From: Cheiracanthium punctorium
Taxonomy: Eukaryota; Arthropoda; Arachnida; Araneae; Cheiracanthiidae
Length of the DNA: 64,000 nt
Reading direction: 5' to 3'
Assembly (NCBI GenBank): GCA_038373885.1
Contig: JAWZYV010013268.1
Location: 62,001 to 126,000 of the forward strand
Shown one piece after another: positions 1-12,457 of the stretch (its first letter is position 1; the number at the start of each line of letters is the position of its first letter). A program made the translations under genes and the position numbers. Under the pieces are notes generated by a model. That model saw only the letters and a list, made by a program, of their open reading frames with translations. It was not told where the DNA came from and ran no database searches.

Positions 1-6
1 TTTAGG

Positions 7-245
7 GCCATCTCTTTTTTTCCTCTGACATGAGATATGAAAGGAAATGTAAAATAACGTTTTGGCCCCTTAAGCCCGTTTGGATGCGAATTCTAAAAAC
101 CCCCAAAACAACTTTTAGGTATCTGTGTTGTTACACTTTAAAGAAAGAATTGTACGGCTATCTCTTTTTAACACTGATTTATGAAGGGAAACGTGAAAAG
201 AACGTTTTGGCCTACATCCCTGTCTGGGTTCGAATTTTTAAAAAT
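7..245. repeat. Two-unit tandem duplication, period about 149 bp
   Basis: Two diverged copies of one sequence follow each other. Each begins GCCATCTCTTTTT (or GGCTATCTCTTTTT), passes through AACGTTTTGGCC and ends GCGAATTCTAAAAA (or TCGAATTTTTAAAAA). The first copy runs about 7-104 and the second about 156-245. The array may continue to the left of the window, so it could be the edge of a satellite. Open frames here have no recognisable product. Confidence 0.6.
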
Positions 246-373
246 CACTTCTTAAATGACGCCTCGGGCACGAAAGCTACAAGCTCCTAATCAAAATTTC
301 ATGTCTGTACCTCCAGTAGATTTGGCTGGGAGATGATCGTCAGTCAGGACATCTTCCTTTATATATGAAGATA

Positions 374-450
374 AAATGTTTAATTAATCATCAAATGTGA
401 AATAAATGTTTAATTAATCATCAAATGTGAAATAAATGTTTAATTAATCA
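374..450. repeat. 30-bp minisatellite, about 2.6 copies
   Basis: The unit AAATGTTTAATTAATCATCA plus AATGTGAAAT repeats exactly at 374-403 and 404-433. A partial third copy diverges after TTAATTAATCA. The copies are nearly identical, which suggests recent slippage. Confidence 0.9.
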
Positions 451-1959
451 CATAATTAATGAATTATGTAAATACTGAAAATAATAACCTTGCATCTTTG
501 CCCCCCATCAATCAAAATTATTGTTATATTTGAAGAGTTCCTATGTTTGCCATGTAGTGTTATTTGTTTATTTCACTCCAGTGAATCCCCATACAGAATT
601 GTTTTTTACTTTTGTTTTCAAAATCCTAGGAGGGGTAATTACCCCCATTACCCCCCCCCGAAAAACCGCCAATGATAACAACATAAATTAAGTTTTTAAG
701 TAAAATTCTTCTTAATGTCGAGGGAAAAACTCTTTAAATGAAATTATTAAGAACAAATTATTAGATTCCTAGTAAAGTTTTCATTAAGTTTGAAACATTG
801 TAAAGTTATTTTCAAATATTTTCCAAATTCTAAATCCAAATAGTCAAATTATTATAAACTACGAGTTATCATAGCAAATTATTTCTAGTGGTCTTTTAAA
901 TTATTTACCGTGGCAATATGGAATAGCATGAAATATCAATAGACAATGCGAAATTATTTTTTTAAAAACCGTGTATTCTGGAAACAAATATATGTTTTAT
1001 TGTTATTTATTTCTTTTACAAGGCATAATATAAAAATAACTCTTTTGTTCAATATATGGAATTGTTTATTTTATGAATTTTTCCAAGTAGGACTGTATAT
1101 CAACCGACAGCATTTCTTAACAATTTTACGATGCAAACATAATTCACTTTTTTTCTTCCAAAAATAACTTCGGAATTTATTGATCTGTTTCATTTTTTCT
1201 TTATTGTAAGACATGTATGTACAGAAAGTCGTGATGTTTGGCATTTACGTCTTCCGTCTACTTCTTTTTTTTTACTTTCCCTGACTTATTAATTGCTTTC
1301 AAGTTTTGCTTGCGAGTGAATTACGATTAGCGTAGTCGTATAAAGAAAGAAAAATTTTATTTAATTTTTGTTGAAATCTGATGCAAATAAGAAATCGTTG
1401 AATATTTATGTGCATGTACTTCATTTTTCTGAAACATTAAACAAACATTAAGCAACATAAAAATAAATGACATGAAACTTTTGAGTTTTTGGGAGGCTTA
1501 ATTTATTTTATGTTCGCGTAACTTTGGAATAGCTTTTGCGAATATGTTTAGTCTTATGCGATATAATGCAAAAACTAGTACCCGTATACATTCATGTCTC
1601 CAAATGCTTAACACAAAAAAATATTTTGCATTCAGTTGCTGTAAAAACATAAATATGTGACATAACTTTTTTTTAAAAAAACCATATACGTGATACAAAG
1701 ATCATTTTAAGAGCTCAATGAAACACTTCTTCTACAGGGAAAAAATAAGTAATCTCTGCAAACGATGGCAAATCCTCCCGGGCTCCAGATGCCAAGTCTT
1801 GAAAAATACAAGATAAATTCGTATTATTTTGATTGATTTACTTTTTGTTAAAAATATTTAACGGAGTATAATATTTTATTCACTTTTATGAGGCAAATTG
1901 TTGTTGTTACATATGGCTAAAAAGAAACTCAGTCCATTAACATCTAGCCACTGGCATAA

Positions 1960-2015
1960 ACATCCAAAATACAAACAAATATTTTAAGTATATTTGTATT
2001 TATATTTTGGATGTT
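1960..2015. repeat. Imperfect hairpin with about 23-bp arms
   Basis: ACATCCAAAATACAAACAAA on the left is matched in reverse complement by TATTTGTATTTATATTTTGG followed by ATGT on the right, with a spacer of a few bases. It could be a tiny foldback element or a chance AT-rich palindrome; the CATCCAAAATA/TATTTTGGATG ends make chance less likely. Confidence 0.6.
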
Positions 2016-2529
2016 CATGAGAGTTAAAACATAAAAAAAATGTTTATTGAAACAGGACAATATTTAAACACCAGGACATGTATAAGATTACAATTAATAT
2101 CTGTAAACATCAGTTTAAAGTCTTGAGAAGAAGCATTTAAAAAAGCAGGCTAACATCACCGCTAAGTTGTAACGTCGGTCAGGCAACACTTTCTAGATAT
2201 AGAAAGCCTAACAACTGAAGCTTCGACGTCATCACAGTTTTATTTTCCCAAAGTAAAACTATTTTAAATTTGCGGTGAATTGTCTCACTGATAAAATATT
2301 TTAATAACACTAATTAACAAATTTGAACTTTTTTTTCTGCCTCTGGTTTGTAAATGGGTGGATTTGCTTAATTTCGGGGTGCTGAATTCACTGGTAAAAT
2401 CAGTTTATGTCTATCACGTCACATTTCCAAGAGGCACAGGAAAATCAGAAGCAATGCTGGCAAAATTTGATAGAATTGAAACTAACAAGAAATTCATATT
2501 AAGAACTTCATAATTCAATATTATTTTAT

Positions 2530-3413
2530 ATGTATACACATGCCAACATAGATATCTTTTTTCCTGTCAAAAATGCCCTTCCCACTTGGTTTGAATGAGG
2601 ACCAAGCCGCTAACTCGATATTTGTCAGTCTGATATCAAACGATGGATCGCTGAACAATTTTTCTATTTGTGGTCCAATAAATATACTTTCTTTTAACTT
2701 TGCTTCACTCCGTTTGAGAAACCATTCTTTCAAATGATTGAAACCTGAGACAAACCTAAGAAATGAGACCTGATCTCATTTATCCAGAGCTTTAACAAAG
2801 TTCTTCATAAAACTCAACTTGACATGAATTGGAGGCAAAATGATTTTATTGTGCTCAACCAGTGGAGTATTTTTCACATTTTCCATTACAGTTACATGTG
2901 ATTTCCTTATAAGTCACTTTACTGTATAGTGACCAAAATTTCATAAGTTTCTTTCACTTCTATTGCATGAGCCGAAGGCACAGATGGAAAAGTATTGCCA
3001 TTATGCAGTATTACTACTTTCAATCTGGTTTTTCTCAATAAAGAGGTTTGAGGAAAACCAGAGGTCTGGTTCGAGTCAATAAAGAGTGAGGATTCCTGAT
3101 GGCTATATTGTACACCTAGCTGTATCAGCAGACCATTGACATCTCTACATACACACATTGAATTCTGCATGTCAAAATATTGAGCGAATGAAGTACCTTT
3201 TGATCTCAAACTGGAAATTTTTGTACCTGGAGCTAGAAGGTTTCGTTGTTGCAGTCTCGACCCCGAAAGTTCAGCTTGCTGTTTTGAAAGTTTTAGATCG
3301 CGAACCAAATTGTTCAACTCCTTTTGATTAAAGAGCTGAGGCGAAAAATCTTGAGAATGAGGGGAATATTTTTCTACAGGTTCTTGACCAGCGTCTTCAG
3401 ATTCACTTGACAT
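2530..3413 (-). pseudogene. Broken copy of an unnamed multi-copy arthropod-type protein gene
   Basis: The 5' part is an open frame of 164 codons from ATG at 3413. It starts MSSESEDAGQEPVEKY and holds LNNLVRDLKLSKQQAEL, NLLAPGTKISS and VNGLLIQLGVQYSHQE. It ends near HNGNTFPSVPSAHAIEVKET. I recall this motif order from a large uncharacterised protein found in many copies in arthropod genomes, but I cannot name the family or its activity. The frame then stops. A later block on the same strand (about 2880-2560) encodes IILPPIHVKLSFMKNFVKAL, a stop, then SEAKLKESIFIGPQIEKLF, which I recall as the downstream part of the same protein. The middle appears deleted, the region after LFIDS carries extra residues, and at least one in-frame stop is present. 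It is a dead copy, and probably spread by a mobile element or by retroposition, since no introns are visible. Confidence 0.6.
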
Positions 3414-6344
3414 TGTTTCTGATTCTTATGTCTTGCAGATTACAGGCAGGAGCAGACAACCTTTCATTATGTCACAGGCAAATGCACTGAAGATACATTT
3501 TATACTTTACTTTATGTCTAGTTTTGATAGATAATGCCCTGCAATATTCGTGAGAGAGAAAGAAGTTATAGGCTGAAAAAATTATCCTTAGGCTAATTCC
3601 ACACCATAGGAATTGAGAATTGCATTGCTCGGCAGTTTCCTTTCAGTCACTTGGTTAAAGTAGTAGTATATGTTATGCGTGAATATGAGGCGCAAAAGTT
3701 TTATTTTGATCACCAAGAGGACTATAAAAATATACTTTATGGGTCTTCTTAATCAAATCAGTAATTTTTGGGGGGATTTTGGGGTGAATTTTTCACAGAC
3801 ATAACAAAAGTTGTCGGGATAGTTAAGACAACAACTATGCTTACTAGTTGTTATTTTTAGTAAATGTAAGTTTTAAATATATGTTTAAGGCAATTTAAAA
3901 TAAAAATACCTCCCACTAGAAACACTCACTTATTAAAAAAAACTCTCATTGAAGAAACTCTCACTCAAAAAAATCAATACATTCTTAGGAAGATAAATAC
4001 GATAGTAATTGCACCATACATGTTTCAACACTCACTAGGTCATAATGTTTATTTCGCACTACTGGATTATCTGTCCATCTAATGAATAACACTTGCCTGT
4101 GTAACATCTGACATCAAGTGACAATTTGTTGATCTTATAGCACTCTTGTACCAAACTTTAGAAAAAAAAAATAAATATTAAACATTAAAATAAAAGAACG
4201 GAAAGTAGTGAAATTAAGGAAAAAATAGATAAAAATCCTTTAAAACTCAAAATTCGGATTCTACACACCAAAATACATACTAATTGATGTATCACATCCC
4301 AGAGGCAAAATGGCTGTTGAGTAGTGTAATTTAAGATAGAAAATGTAATTTTAAGACAAATGGCAACTTTTAACCATCACTAATTGTGTAATATGAAAAA
4401 GAAATAAATCATAATGAATTATTTTGTATCAGAAAGGTATTTTAATTTTTACCTTTAACCTCAGATGTTGTCTAATATTTGTAGCATTCACCAGAAATTT
4501 TAAATAGTTTTACAATTTCAAAATAAAACTCTGATGACGTCATATAAGAAAATCTATTGATGACGTCAATGCTTCAGTTGTAAGGTTTTTTATATACAGA
4601 AGGTGCTGGTCAAGGCCCGGGTTGATGTTGTAAGTGTTCTCCGTTCATATTGTCTGTTATTCAGATAGGACATAGACTACTGGTCAATACGCCTATTCTA
4701 TTTAGATGCTGGGATAGGCAGCCATTTCTAATTATAAATTTAAAATTTTCCACAGACTCTTTACGTGGTCTGTGACGAATTTTTTGCAGTAGTTTTTAAT
4801 AAGACATATTATATTCAGTGGATAAAGAAATATTTTTTTAAATGACATAATAGGCCACAAATTATATTGTTTTTCGTATTGAAAATGCCTAATCATATTA
4901 TTCAGGGCCAATTGAAAATTCCTCTCTTAACGAGCTCCGAACAACGTTGAAAACAAATTTTGTTTAGTAGAGAGGGGTTGGAAAAAAAATAAAATAAAGA
5001 GCATCGACACTGAATTTCAAAGAGCACAATTAAAAACAATCACGTACATTTGTAATCCCTCGTAAAGTCTAAAACTTGGGTTAAAAGTTTTCAAAACGAA
5101 CTAGACTGCAAGAATGAAATTTAAACGTTTGACTTTAAATAACCGTATTTAAAACAAACGCTGTTTTGCTTTAATCTTTTCGCATTCTGCTGAAAGAATT
5201 TGTAACTGGGCCGTAATCCCTTTTGTATCACGAGAAAATTTTATTAGGAGGGCACGCTGGCATTTATAAGGCTACGTTCCCAGGGAAAATTACTTTTTAG
5301 TGATTTAAAAGATTTGTTTTCAACTATTCTTGTAAAAGTTCTCACGTTTAATAACAGTGAGTTTAGATCTTAGCGAAGAGATAACATACCAGACCTTGGA
5401 ATAAAATATCAGCTAATGAGAATTTTATGTTGTGTTTCTTAAAAGCATGCAATGCGGCTGATTTTAATGGATATTTTATTTATCGTATTTGCAAAAGAAT
5501 CCGCATTAAGTTCCACAGCATAAATATTTTTATTTTGTTGGCAGCCTTTTTCCATGCAATAATCGTTCCTTGTTAAGACTTGAAAGTTTAGTCAACTAAA
5601 ATGTCTATATCTGTGTGTATGTATATAATATTATGCAAATAAATAAGCTCTTTAGATTATATATAAAGTCGTCAGTTGGATATGAGTAAGTAATCAATAT
5701 TATGCGTATTCAAAAATTATTTGCATAACGTAAAGAGAACATCTTTTTCAAATGAATTGTTCTTGTTGTTGTTACTATTGCCCTCTGGCAACAGCAGAGC
5801 GCTGCCAGATCCTCCATGTAGGACGCCGATAGGCGAAAGGGAGCGGCTTCAATTTAAATGAACCCCGGTTGAAGGAAGACTGACTTAGCTCGGGGTCGCG
5901 TACTTTTGAACTAATTCCTGATGAGAGACTTATCACCTGAAATCGGCACATGCAGAGGTATCGTTTGAACATGGAGAATATTGGAGCCACGATGGATTGA
6001 CCACGATGATGAAGCACCTGCCCAAGCCGGTGCTGCTTCACTTTCTGTGTTCTTACGGGAACGATGTTTAGTGAACCAAACAATTGTAGATATGTTTATT
6101 TTATAGATAGTCTTTTTCTAAGCAATAATTGTTTCACATTGAAATGAAGTGGAGTTAGCTAAACTGTCTGTGCGTAAATGCGTTTTTATGTATAAGTATA
6201 TACATAAACATATTTTGAAATATTTACATAAATTATACAATCATTATATAAAATAATTAAATGGATTTTAATATCTCACAGTACTTTTATTTTCACGCAT
6301 TTCTCTTTTGAAAAATCAGTTTTTTTGGTTGCAGTTTGTAATAA
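3414..6344. other. Gap without recognised genes; one GC-richer block
   Basis: Mostly AT-rich with homopolymer runs. The block at about 5770-6075 is clearly richer in G+C than its surroundings and holds a 102-codon minus-strand frame with no domain I recognise. It could be a remnant of an inserted element or old exon sequence. Confidence 0.4.
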
Positions 6345-6348
6345 TTTT

Positions 6349-6790
6349 TACTTTCCGAACATGTACCATGTAAGGAAAGTATTGTAATCATGAAAAAATT
6401 CGACTTCGAGATTTTGGTGTTTTTACACGTTTTGAGGGCTTCTGAATCCATTTATGCTATTTTTACGAGATGTATGTATGTATGTGTGTATGTGTGTGTG
6501 TGTGTGTGTGTATGTGTGTTTGTGTGTATGTGAGTGAACACGATAGCTCCTGAACGGAGCATTCGATTGAGCTCAAATTGGATATATATGTCATAAACCA
6601 CCGTCGCAAGACCGGTATTGATTTGGGTGTGTATAGGACTTATAGTTTTTCTACAGGGCTACGACAAAGATTTCTTTTACATTATCGCCTATGGGAGGAA
6701 TTTCTTGAAAGTGCGCTAGCGTTTAAACGGTGCATTCGATTGAGTTTCAATTTGGTATATATGTTTGAATTATTCATCAATTAAAATTTA
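6349..6790 (+). repeat. Microsatellite-carrying dispersed repeat
   Basis: It opens with a short inverted pair, TACTTTCC at 6349 and GGAAAGTA at 6374. A conserved-looking stretch (ATTGTAATCATGAAAAAATT) leads into a TATG/TG microsatellite at about 6470-6535. After the microsatellite comes GAACACGATAGCTCCTGAAC and GCATTCGATTGAGCTCAAAT. A second, related stretch (GCATTCGATTGAGTTTCAAT) lies near 6733. The order hairpin, body, (TG)n, conserved tail is that of microsatellite-associated repeats common in arthropods; that resemblance is from memory. Confidence 0.6.
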
Positions 6791-8646
6791 TTTAAATGCT
6801 TGGTAATGATCTTAATCGTAAGTGTTTGGAAAGTCGAGTGGAGTCACTCCAGATTTCTTGAATACGAAATTCTGTTTGCAAATGTAATATCTGGAATGTC
6901 TCTTGCGTCGTAGCTTACTTTCTCTGAAGAATTTTAACGAACTCTGTACAGTACTTATCTGACGTTTCTTTATTTTTATTTTTTTTTTGAAGAGAAAAGG
7001 ATTTATCAAAACTTTTAAACTTCATTCTCTTGCTTCATTGCTTTTTTTTCTATTTTTCTCAAACAATCTATTTAATCAAACAATCTATCCTAATAATCCG
7101 TGTATTGCATTTGCCTTAGGCCTTTCCGACCATAACCTTTCGCACTATAGATCTTATTATAGAAGCGGTATTTTGAAAAAAATCAGCAAGAAATACTTAT
7201 TTTGCTACTATTTAATCCTTTCCCAAGAAGCATGTATTTTTTTGAACGCGATACTGTGGAAAACTTACAGCATAACAGAGATAAGAGTATATTAAAATGA
7301 GTGCAAAAAGTATTTTTTTTTTTAGCCGAAAATTTCCTTTACCAAGTGATACCTTAACTGCTTTATTCCATGCTGTAAATGACTTCAGTTTGATAAGTAT
7401 TGAACTCTGCGGATTTTAATTGTGAATTACCTTCAGTCCACTTGTGCATTGTATGAGATTATATTAATTACTAGTCACCCAGTCCCTTACATGTGTAATG
7501 TTTTCTGTTTTAGGTATTCTGCCCTAGATGCACGAATACAGCCGAGCCAATTTAATGGAATAATCTATTTCCACTAAAAATTATTCTATTAAGTGGGATA
7601 TTCCATTATCCGGGATCACATTCACTGTTTACTACGGCTTGGTACAGTTCAAAATGTGTTACATTAAGCGGAAATTTGTTCCGGAATATTCCCTTAAGCA
7701 AGCTCGACTTTATTACAAAGATTAGACGGTTTTTCAGCGTTGGATGTTGTTGTTTGTGATTAAGGGGATGGTGGGCTATGACATTGCCAAAAATCTGCCC
7801 CAAAAAATCGATTTTTTTTTTCTAATGCATTAATATTTTATGATTTTTACTGTATCCGAGGCACAAAGAACGCATGTCTCTAACTTAATTACTAAAATAA
7901 GTTATAAGCGTTTAAAAATGTAAGTATCTCATACATGACCCTTTAAAAGTCCAAAAAAATGCCTTTTGTGTAAAATGAATATTTTTCGCAGTTCAGTGTC
8001 TTTAAAATATCCCTTGCGGCACAATTTTTGAAGAAATCTTATAAAATTCGCACGTTATAGACTCAAGAAACATATAAAAATAAATTTTTTTATCCATTTT
8101 AATTTTGGTGCTCATTAAGATTATAAAAGTTCAATAGAAATTTATAAAAACGTGAGATTTTTGTGAAAATTCAGTATTTACGCATAAAAGACTTCCTAAA
8201 TTTACTTTTCAATGAATCTCTAAATTAATGAGAAAATTTGTTCGGAATACATGTTTGAATAATAACAAGGTAAAATTGTAGGAAAAAATTAAAAATTGGC
8301 GAACAAGAGATATTCTTTAGAAATTAATTATTTTGTAAATTTAAATTTAAAAAAAAAATAACTTTTTGTAGTTTTTCTAAGTATTTAATATTGCCATACT
8401 TCAGTGCATATATATATACAAAAATTCATAATTTTTGCTTAAAAATGAAAAAGAATCTTTTATAATGTCCACCGTCCTCTTAAAACAAATTTACACGAGA
8501 TCTATCTGCCTGAAAAGATTATGCTTTAGACAGAAGATTTTTTAAAAGTTTCTATAGCATAATCACGTTACATCTGGAAAAAAAAAGAAAAAAAAAACAT
8601 TTTAGTTCCAGAAAGAAACCAAACTTCCAGACCGATAGTTCGACAG
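6791..8646. other. AT-rich gap
   Basis: No gene recognised. A weak inverted pair (AATGGAATAATCTATTTCCACT against AAGTGGGATATTCCATT) lies near 7555-7610. The rest is AT-rich with poly-A and poly-T runs. Confidence 0.4.
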
Positions 8647-8654
8647 CCGCGCAG

Positions 8655-9436
8655 TAGAGATGAGACGGGCTCAGCCCGAGCCCGAAAGCCCGAGCCCGAA
8701 CCGGGATCGTGCTCTGTAATTCACAATTGCGTTCGGGCTCGGGCTCGTGAAAAATTTCTCCTTTATTGAACATACTCCTTTAAACAGATTTTAAAAAGTG
8801 ATTTATGAGGAAAATAAAAGTACAGTCAACTCCGGTTATAGTGAATCTCTGGGGACCATCCAATTTCGTCCACTATATCCGAAGTTCACTAAAACCCAAG
8901 TGTCTTCATGATGGATAGAGATACTGTGTGTGAATCGGGACTAATGGTTTGCGTTCACTATATCCGATGGTTCTCTATATCCGGATTCACTATAAGCGGA
9001 GTTGGCTGTACTTATAAAAAAAGTAGCGACACTGGCGCCTAGAAGGAGCGTTAAGCTCTTCGGATATTTCAGAACAGCAGCTTATATTCATTAGTTAGTC
9101 ATGAGATCCGACATTATTGGTAAACATATGGATAAATAAAGAATTAGAAAGTGCATTGAGAGTTTCCAACTATATTTGTCTTTAATTTGCACAGACGGCA
9201 GAATTCATTGTATTATATCAATGAAGTAATTGGATTTTTTTTCACCTTTAACTGAAATTTCGGGCTCGGGCTCCGACTTAAATAATATTGCTCGGGTTCG
9301 GGCGGGCTCGGATTAAAAGTCCTCGGGCTCGGGCTCCGACTTAAATAATATTGCTCGGGTTCGGGCGGGCTCGGATTAAAAGTCCTCGTGCTCGGGCGGG
9401 CTCGGGCTTCAAAAAATGAGCCCGAACTCATCTCTA
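8655..9436 (+). mobile_element. hAT-type non-autonomous element with GCCCGA hexamer arrays, copy 1
   Basis: The ends are TAGAGATGAG and CTCATCTCTA, perfect inverted repeats. Both are bordered by the same 8 bp, CCGCGCAG (8647-8654 and 9437-9444), the target-duplication length of hAT transposons. Inside each end are arrays of GCCCGA/TCGGGC hexamers in an otherwise AT-rich body; at the right end a unit containing GACTTAAATAATATTGCTCG is duplicated. No transposase remains, so movement would have needed enzyme from a full-length relative. In known hAT elements subterminal short repeats bind transposase; that the hexamers do so here is inference. A separate TA-flanked MITE is nested inside. Confidence 0.88.
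8823..9008. mobile_element. TA-flanked pogo/Tc1-type MITE nested in the hAT element
   Basis: The inverted ends CAGTCAACTCCGGTTATAGT and ACTATAAGCGGAGTTGGCTG are flanked by TA on both sides (8821-8822 and 9009-9010). TATCCG motifs recur through the 186 bp. TA duplication and a CAG terminus fit the Tc1/mariner/pogo superfamily. It is absent from the two other copies of the host hAT element, so it went in after that element. Confidence 0.85.
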
Positions 9437-9729
9437 CCGCGCAGTAGGCCTGTGAAGGAGTCGTCTGTAGTCGAAATAGAACTTTTCAGTTGGCCAATTA
9501 CGCGTCATATAGTAGTACAAAACCCATAAGAGAGCGCTTAAGTAACCCAGTCAGCGGGCGCACCGGCGGGCATAAGATAGGAAAGGAAGCACTTCTTATC
9601 AAGCAGAAAAACTAAGTGGGGAGAGATTAAAACTGAAATACAGAATATTTGATTTATAAAAACGAATCAAAAGAAAATTGTTATAGTTCCGAAATATATG
9701 TGATCTGCATCACAAGGCTGATACGCATT

Positions 9730-9792
9730 TCAGCCATCTACCACTGTTCAGTGTCTTATCCACTCTGCCACTGTTGGGCTCTTTCTCATTGT
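9730..9792 (-). repeat. SINE family 1, degraded tRNA-like head
   Basis: On the plus strand CATCTACCACTGTTCAGTGT then CTTATCCACTCTGCCACTGT match the tRNA-like end of SINE family 1 (see 32755-32915). No tail part is visible. Confidence 0.5.
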
Positions 9793-11393
9793 TGGATAAA
9801 CTCTCTACCAGAGCCAATTCATTCCCTAAGAATCAATCATCTGTTTAACAAAAAACTATGGAACATTTACAGCACAAAGCAGAGAACAATGTATCAAGCG
9901 AGTGCAGTGCAGATATGTACTTTTTTAAAGCCAGAATGTTCCTTGATACCTGAACTGGTTTAGTCCAAGGTATAATTTAAGCTCCATTATTTGATATTTG
10001 TTGATTACTGGGGATTTGAAGGCTAAATTATATTTTGTTCACTTATTATCAGATGAATTATCAGTCCATTATCTGTGTTATTTTTTGCTTTCTTGGAATT
10101 CTGCTCTAGACTGTACTAATATACCAAATCTTAGGTCTCATAGGGTAATCACAGGTGGTTAGGTAATCACAGGTGGAAGCTCCCAACTAGTGCCAATTAA
10201 AATATGAAGTGCCAGAAAAGTTCTCGTCTTTATTTGTGATATCTTTTGTTTGTCTCACGGAAGAAAGAAAATACAATAATATTTAGTGTAAAGATTGTAT
10301 TTCATATTCATTTGTATCACTGTAAAACATTAACACACACGATTAAGAAAAGAGAACTAAATTTGTTTTTAAATTCTCCGGAGCAAATTTAGTTTTTTAA
10401 GCATGCACGAAACTTATTTCGATAATTTTGTTTAAAGAGAGATTTATATACACCCATTCGTGGTATGTTACAGGTTAATAGGATGGCATTAGAAACATCT
10501 ATCATGAACTGCTGTGAAGGTAAAGTTTATATATTTATAGAAAAAAAAGATAGTTTTTACGGAGTACAAAGGTATAAAAAAGTTTCACTACCGAATACAA
10601 TTATTCCCACGTCAGTAATATCGACACACGTTAGCCTTACAGTGAATTTGCATATTCTATAGTATATTACTACTGCATATAAAAAACTAGTGTTTAGAGG
10701 TGAAATTAACAAATAACTTTATAAAATAACATTCACAAATAAAGATAGTACAGTATATAGTACAGTTTTGGATGATACGAAAGGTCTATTTTTCTCAGCT
10801 GCAAATGTTTCACCATCTACAACGGCAAGAAAGATCTATGTAGTATTAAAGTTAAGTCTATAAGTTCAGTACTACACCAAAAAAAATCAGGAACTTTCTT
10901 TGAAAATAATGGGCAGTTGAAGTGTCCTAGAATTCCAAAGACCATTCATGAAAATACCAGGAATTGTACTGAACAATACAAAATGAAATGTATTTTCCAT
11001 AGTGTACAATATCGCACTATTGTTAAAAATATCTGCAGCGGTTTCACCAGAAGGATGTATATAGAGCCGAATATCAATGTTAAAACTTTAAGGTTAAAGG
11101 GCCAATATTAATACTTCCTACAATTAAAAGTGCCTTAAGAAAATTAGATGTATTCCACGTTAACTGTAATACAGTTTCACTTAAATAAAATAAATAAGTG
11201 CCAATATGCAATGTCATATTTCTTTTTAATGTCAGAAAGAAAATCAGAAACTTCGCTGTTTTAATTAGCACTTTTCTACCATGAATAATGAACGGATATA
11301 ATTCAAACGTCGGTTTCCATATCCAAACCCACCAATTTCATCCGTCTGTGTCTGTATTTATCTTTATTTATGACGAACGCTTAAATTTAAGTT

Positions 11394-11730
11394 ATTGATC
11401 TTCCTTTCTCAGGCAGGATTACAAGCGAGCCTCAAAACCGCATCTCTTTCCATTAATCGCAAACAGCCGCAAACATTAATGGAATCATCAAAATGCGTTT
11501 ATCTTTTGTAAAAGTTAAAACGTAATCAGGCTTTACGCGTATTTGCATATAAAATATTGCAGCAAGGGCGATGCATCAGTCATGTTCCGTTTCTGAGATC
11601 TTAAAAGGGAATCCTCCTATCACTTAACGGCGGCGAATGGAATCCTGGGAAGAAGCGGAGGTGGAAAAATATATTTATCAGCTTTTCGAATCGCGGGATT
11701 TGCATTTTCCACGCACAATAGTTGCGAACA
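11394..11730. promoter_or_regulatory. Unique block with clustered transcription-factor-like motifs
   Basis: G+C is above the local level and no repeat signature is visible. It contains TTCCATTAAT and its inverse ATTAATGGAA 17 bp apart, two CCGCAAAC/AACCGCAT motifs that resemble Runx sites, and ATTTGCAT (POU octamer) within GTATTTGCATATAAAATATT. Motif content alone does not prove function; this is a guess at an enhancer. Confidence 0.25.
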
Positions 11731-12457
11731 ATTTGTTATGCGCTTGACACTTTTAAAACGTCTTTCAGCTGAAACCGGCGAAAGATTGAACTTGCGTTCA
11801 TTAAATGTACTGTCAACAGGAGCTACTTTGGGTCATTTTTTTTTTACGATTGCACTAACATTTCTGTTATTACAGAATATTATGTTAAGGGTGTTAGACA
11901 AAGAACTCCAAATATTGAAAATGAATAACTCGAAAACGGTGGTAGATGAAAGTATGAAACAAGTGGCATGGTAATTGAAAACGCCGTAAGAATTTGATAC
12001 TGAAGCCAAAAAAAATTAGTTAAAAATTGCACCGATAGATGGTGCTATGAGTGGCAATACGGATGCCAGAAAGGGCGCAGACACCTTGAACAATCACATC
12101 AAAATCAATTTAATATGCGCATCTTCCACATTACACGCCTGGGCCTTAGCCAGGGAAAAATTTTGGGAATTGGCGAAGGGGATCAGGTCTGATACCTTTT
12201 CCCATAACTGTCGAATATTTCAACGCAAATACTTTCTCATACAATTACTCGTCCACAAAGTCAAAAAGGACTTTGACCCTTGTTGTAGGACAGTGCACGT
12301 TGTAGGATAACTTGGACGTCATCGTTTCACGAATGAAAAACAGGTCCGACACTTTGTAAGGGGGGGGGTGTAGTGTCGGTCTATCAACATGGTTCTCCCA
12401 CAGTAAAAAAGATAACACTTCGGGTCCCTGTAGTGACAAATGCTTGCCCGGCAGAAC

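Larger units (their letters stand above)
246..2519. other. AT-rich gap; one minisatellite and one hairpin
   Basis: No gene or named element seen, apart from the 30-bp minisatellite near 374 and a hairpin at 1960-2015. There is also a short G/C palindrome (GGGGTAATTACCCC) near 635. The short open frames have the composition of random AT-rich DNA. Confidence 0.5.
9445..12457. other. Gap with one SINE fragment and a possible regulatory block
   Basis: Two things stand out in otherwise unremarkable AT-rich DNA: a SINE head near 9735 and the GC-richer block at 11394-11730, both listed separately. A 13-bp direct repeat, TAATCACAGGTGG, occurs twice within 10145-10177. Confidence 0.4.

Noticed and set aside
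374..450. CRISPR array
   Set aside because: Repeats are contiguous without unique spacers, and the genome is eukaryotic.
9213..9431. Proline/arginine-repeat protein on the minus strand
   Set aside because: It translates the GCCCGA array of a hAT element. The same holds for 48077-48433.
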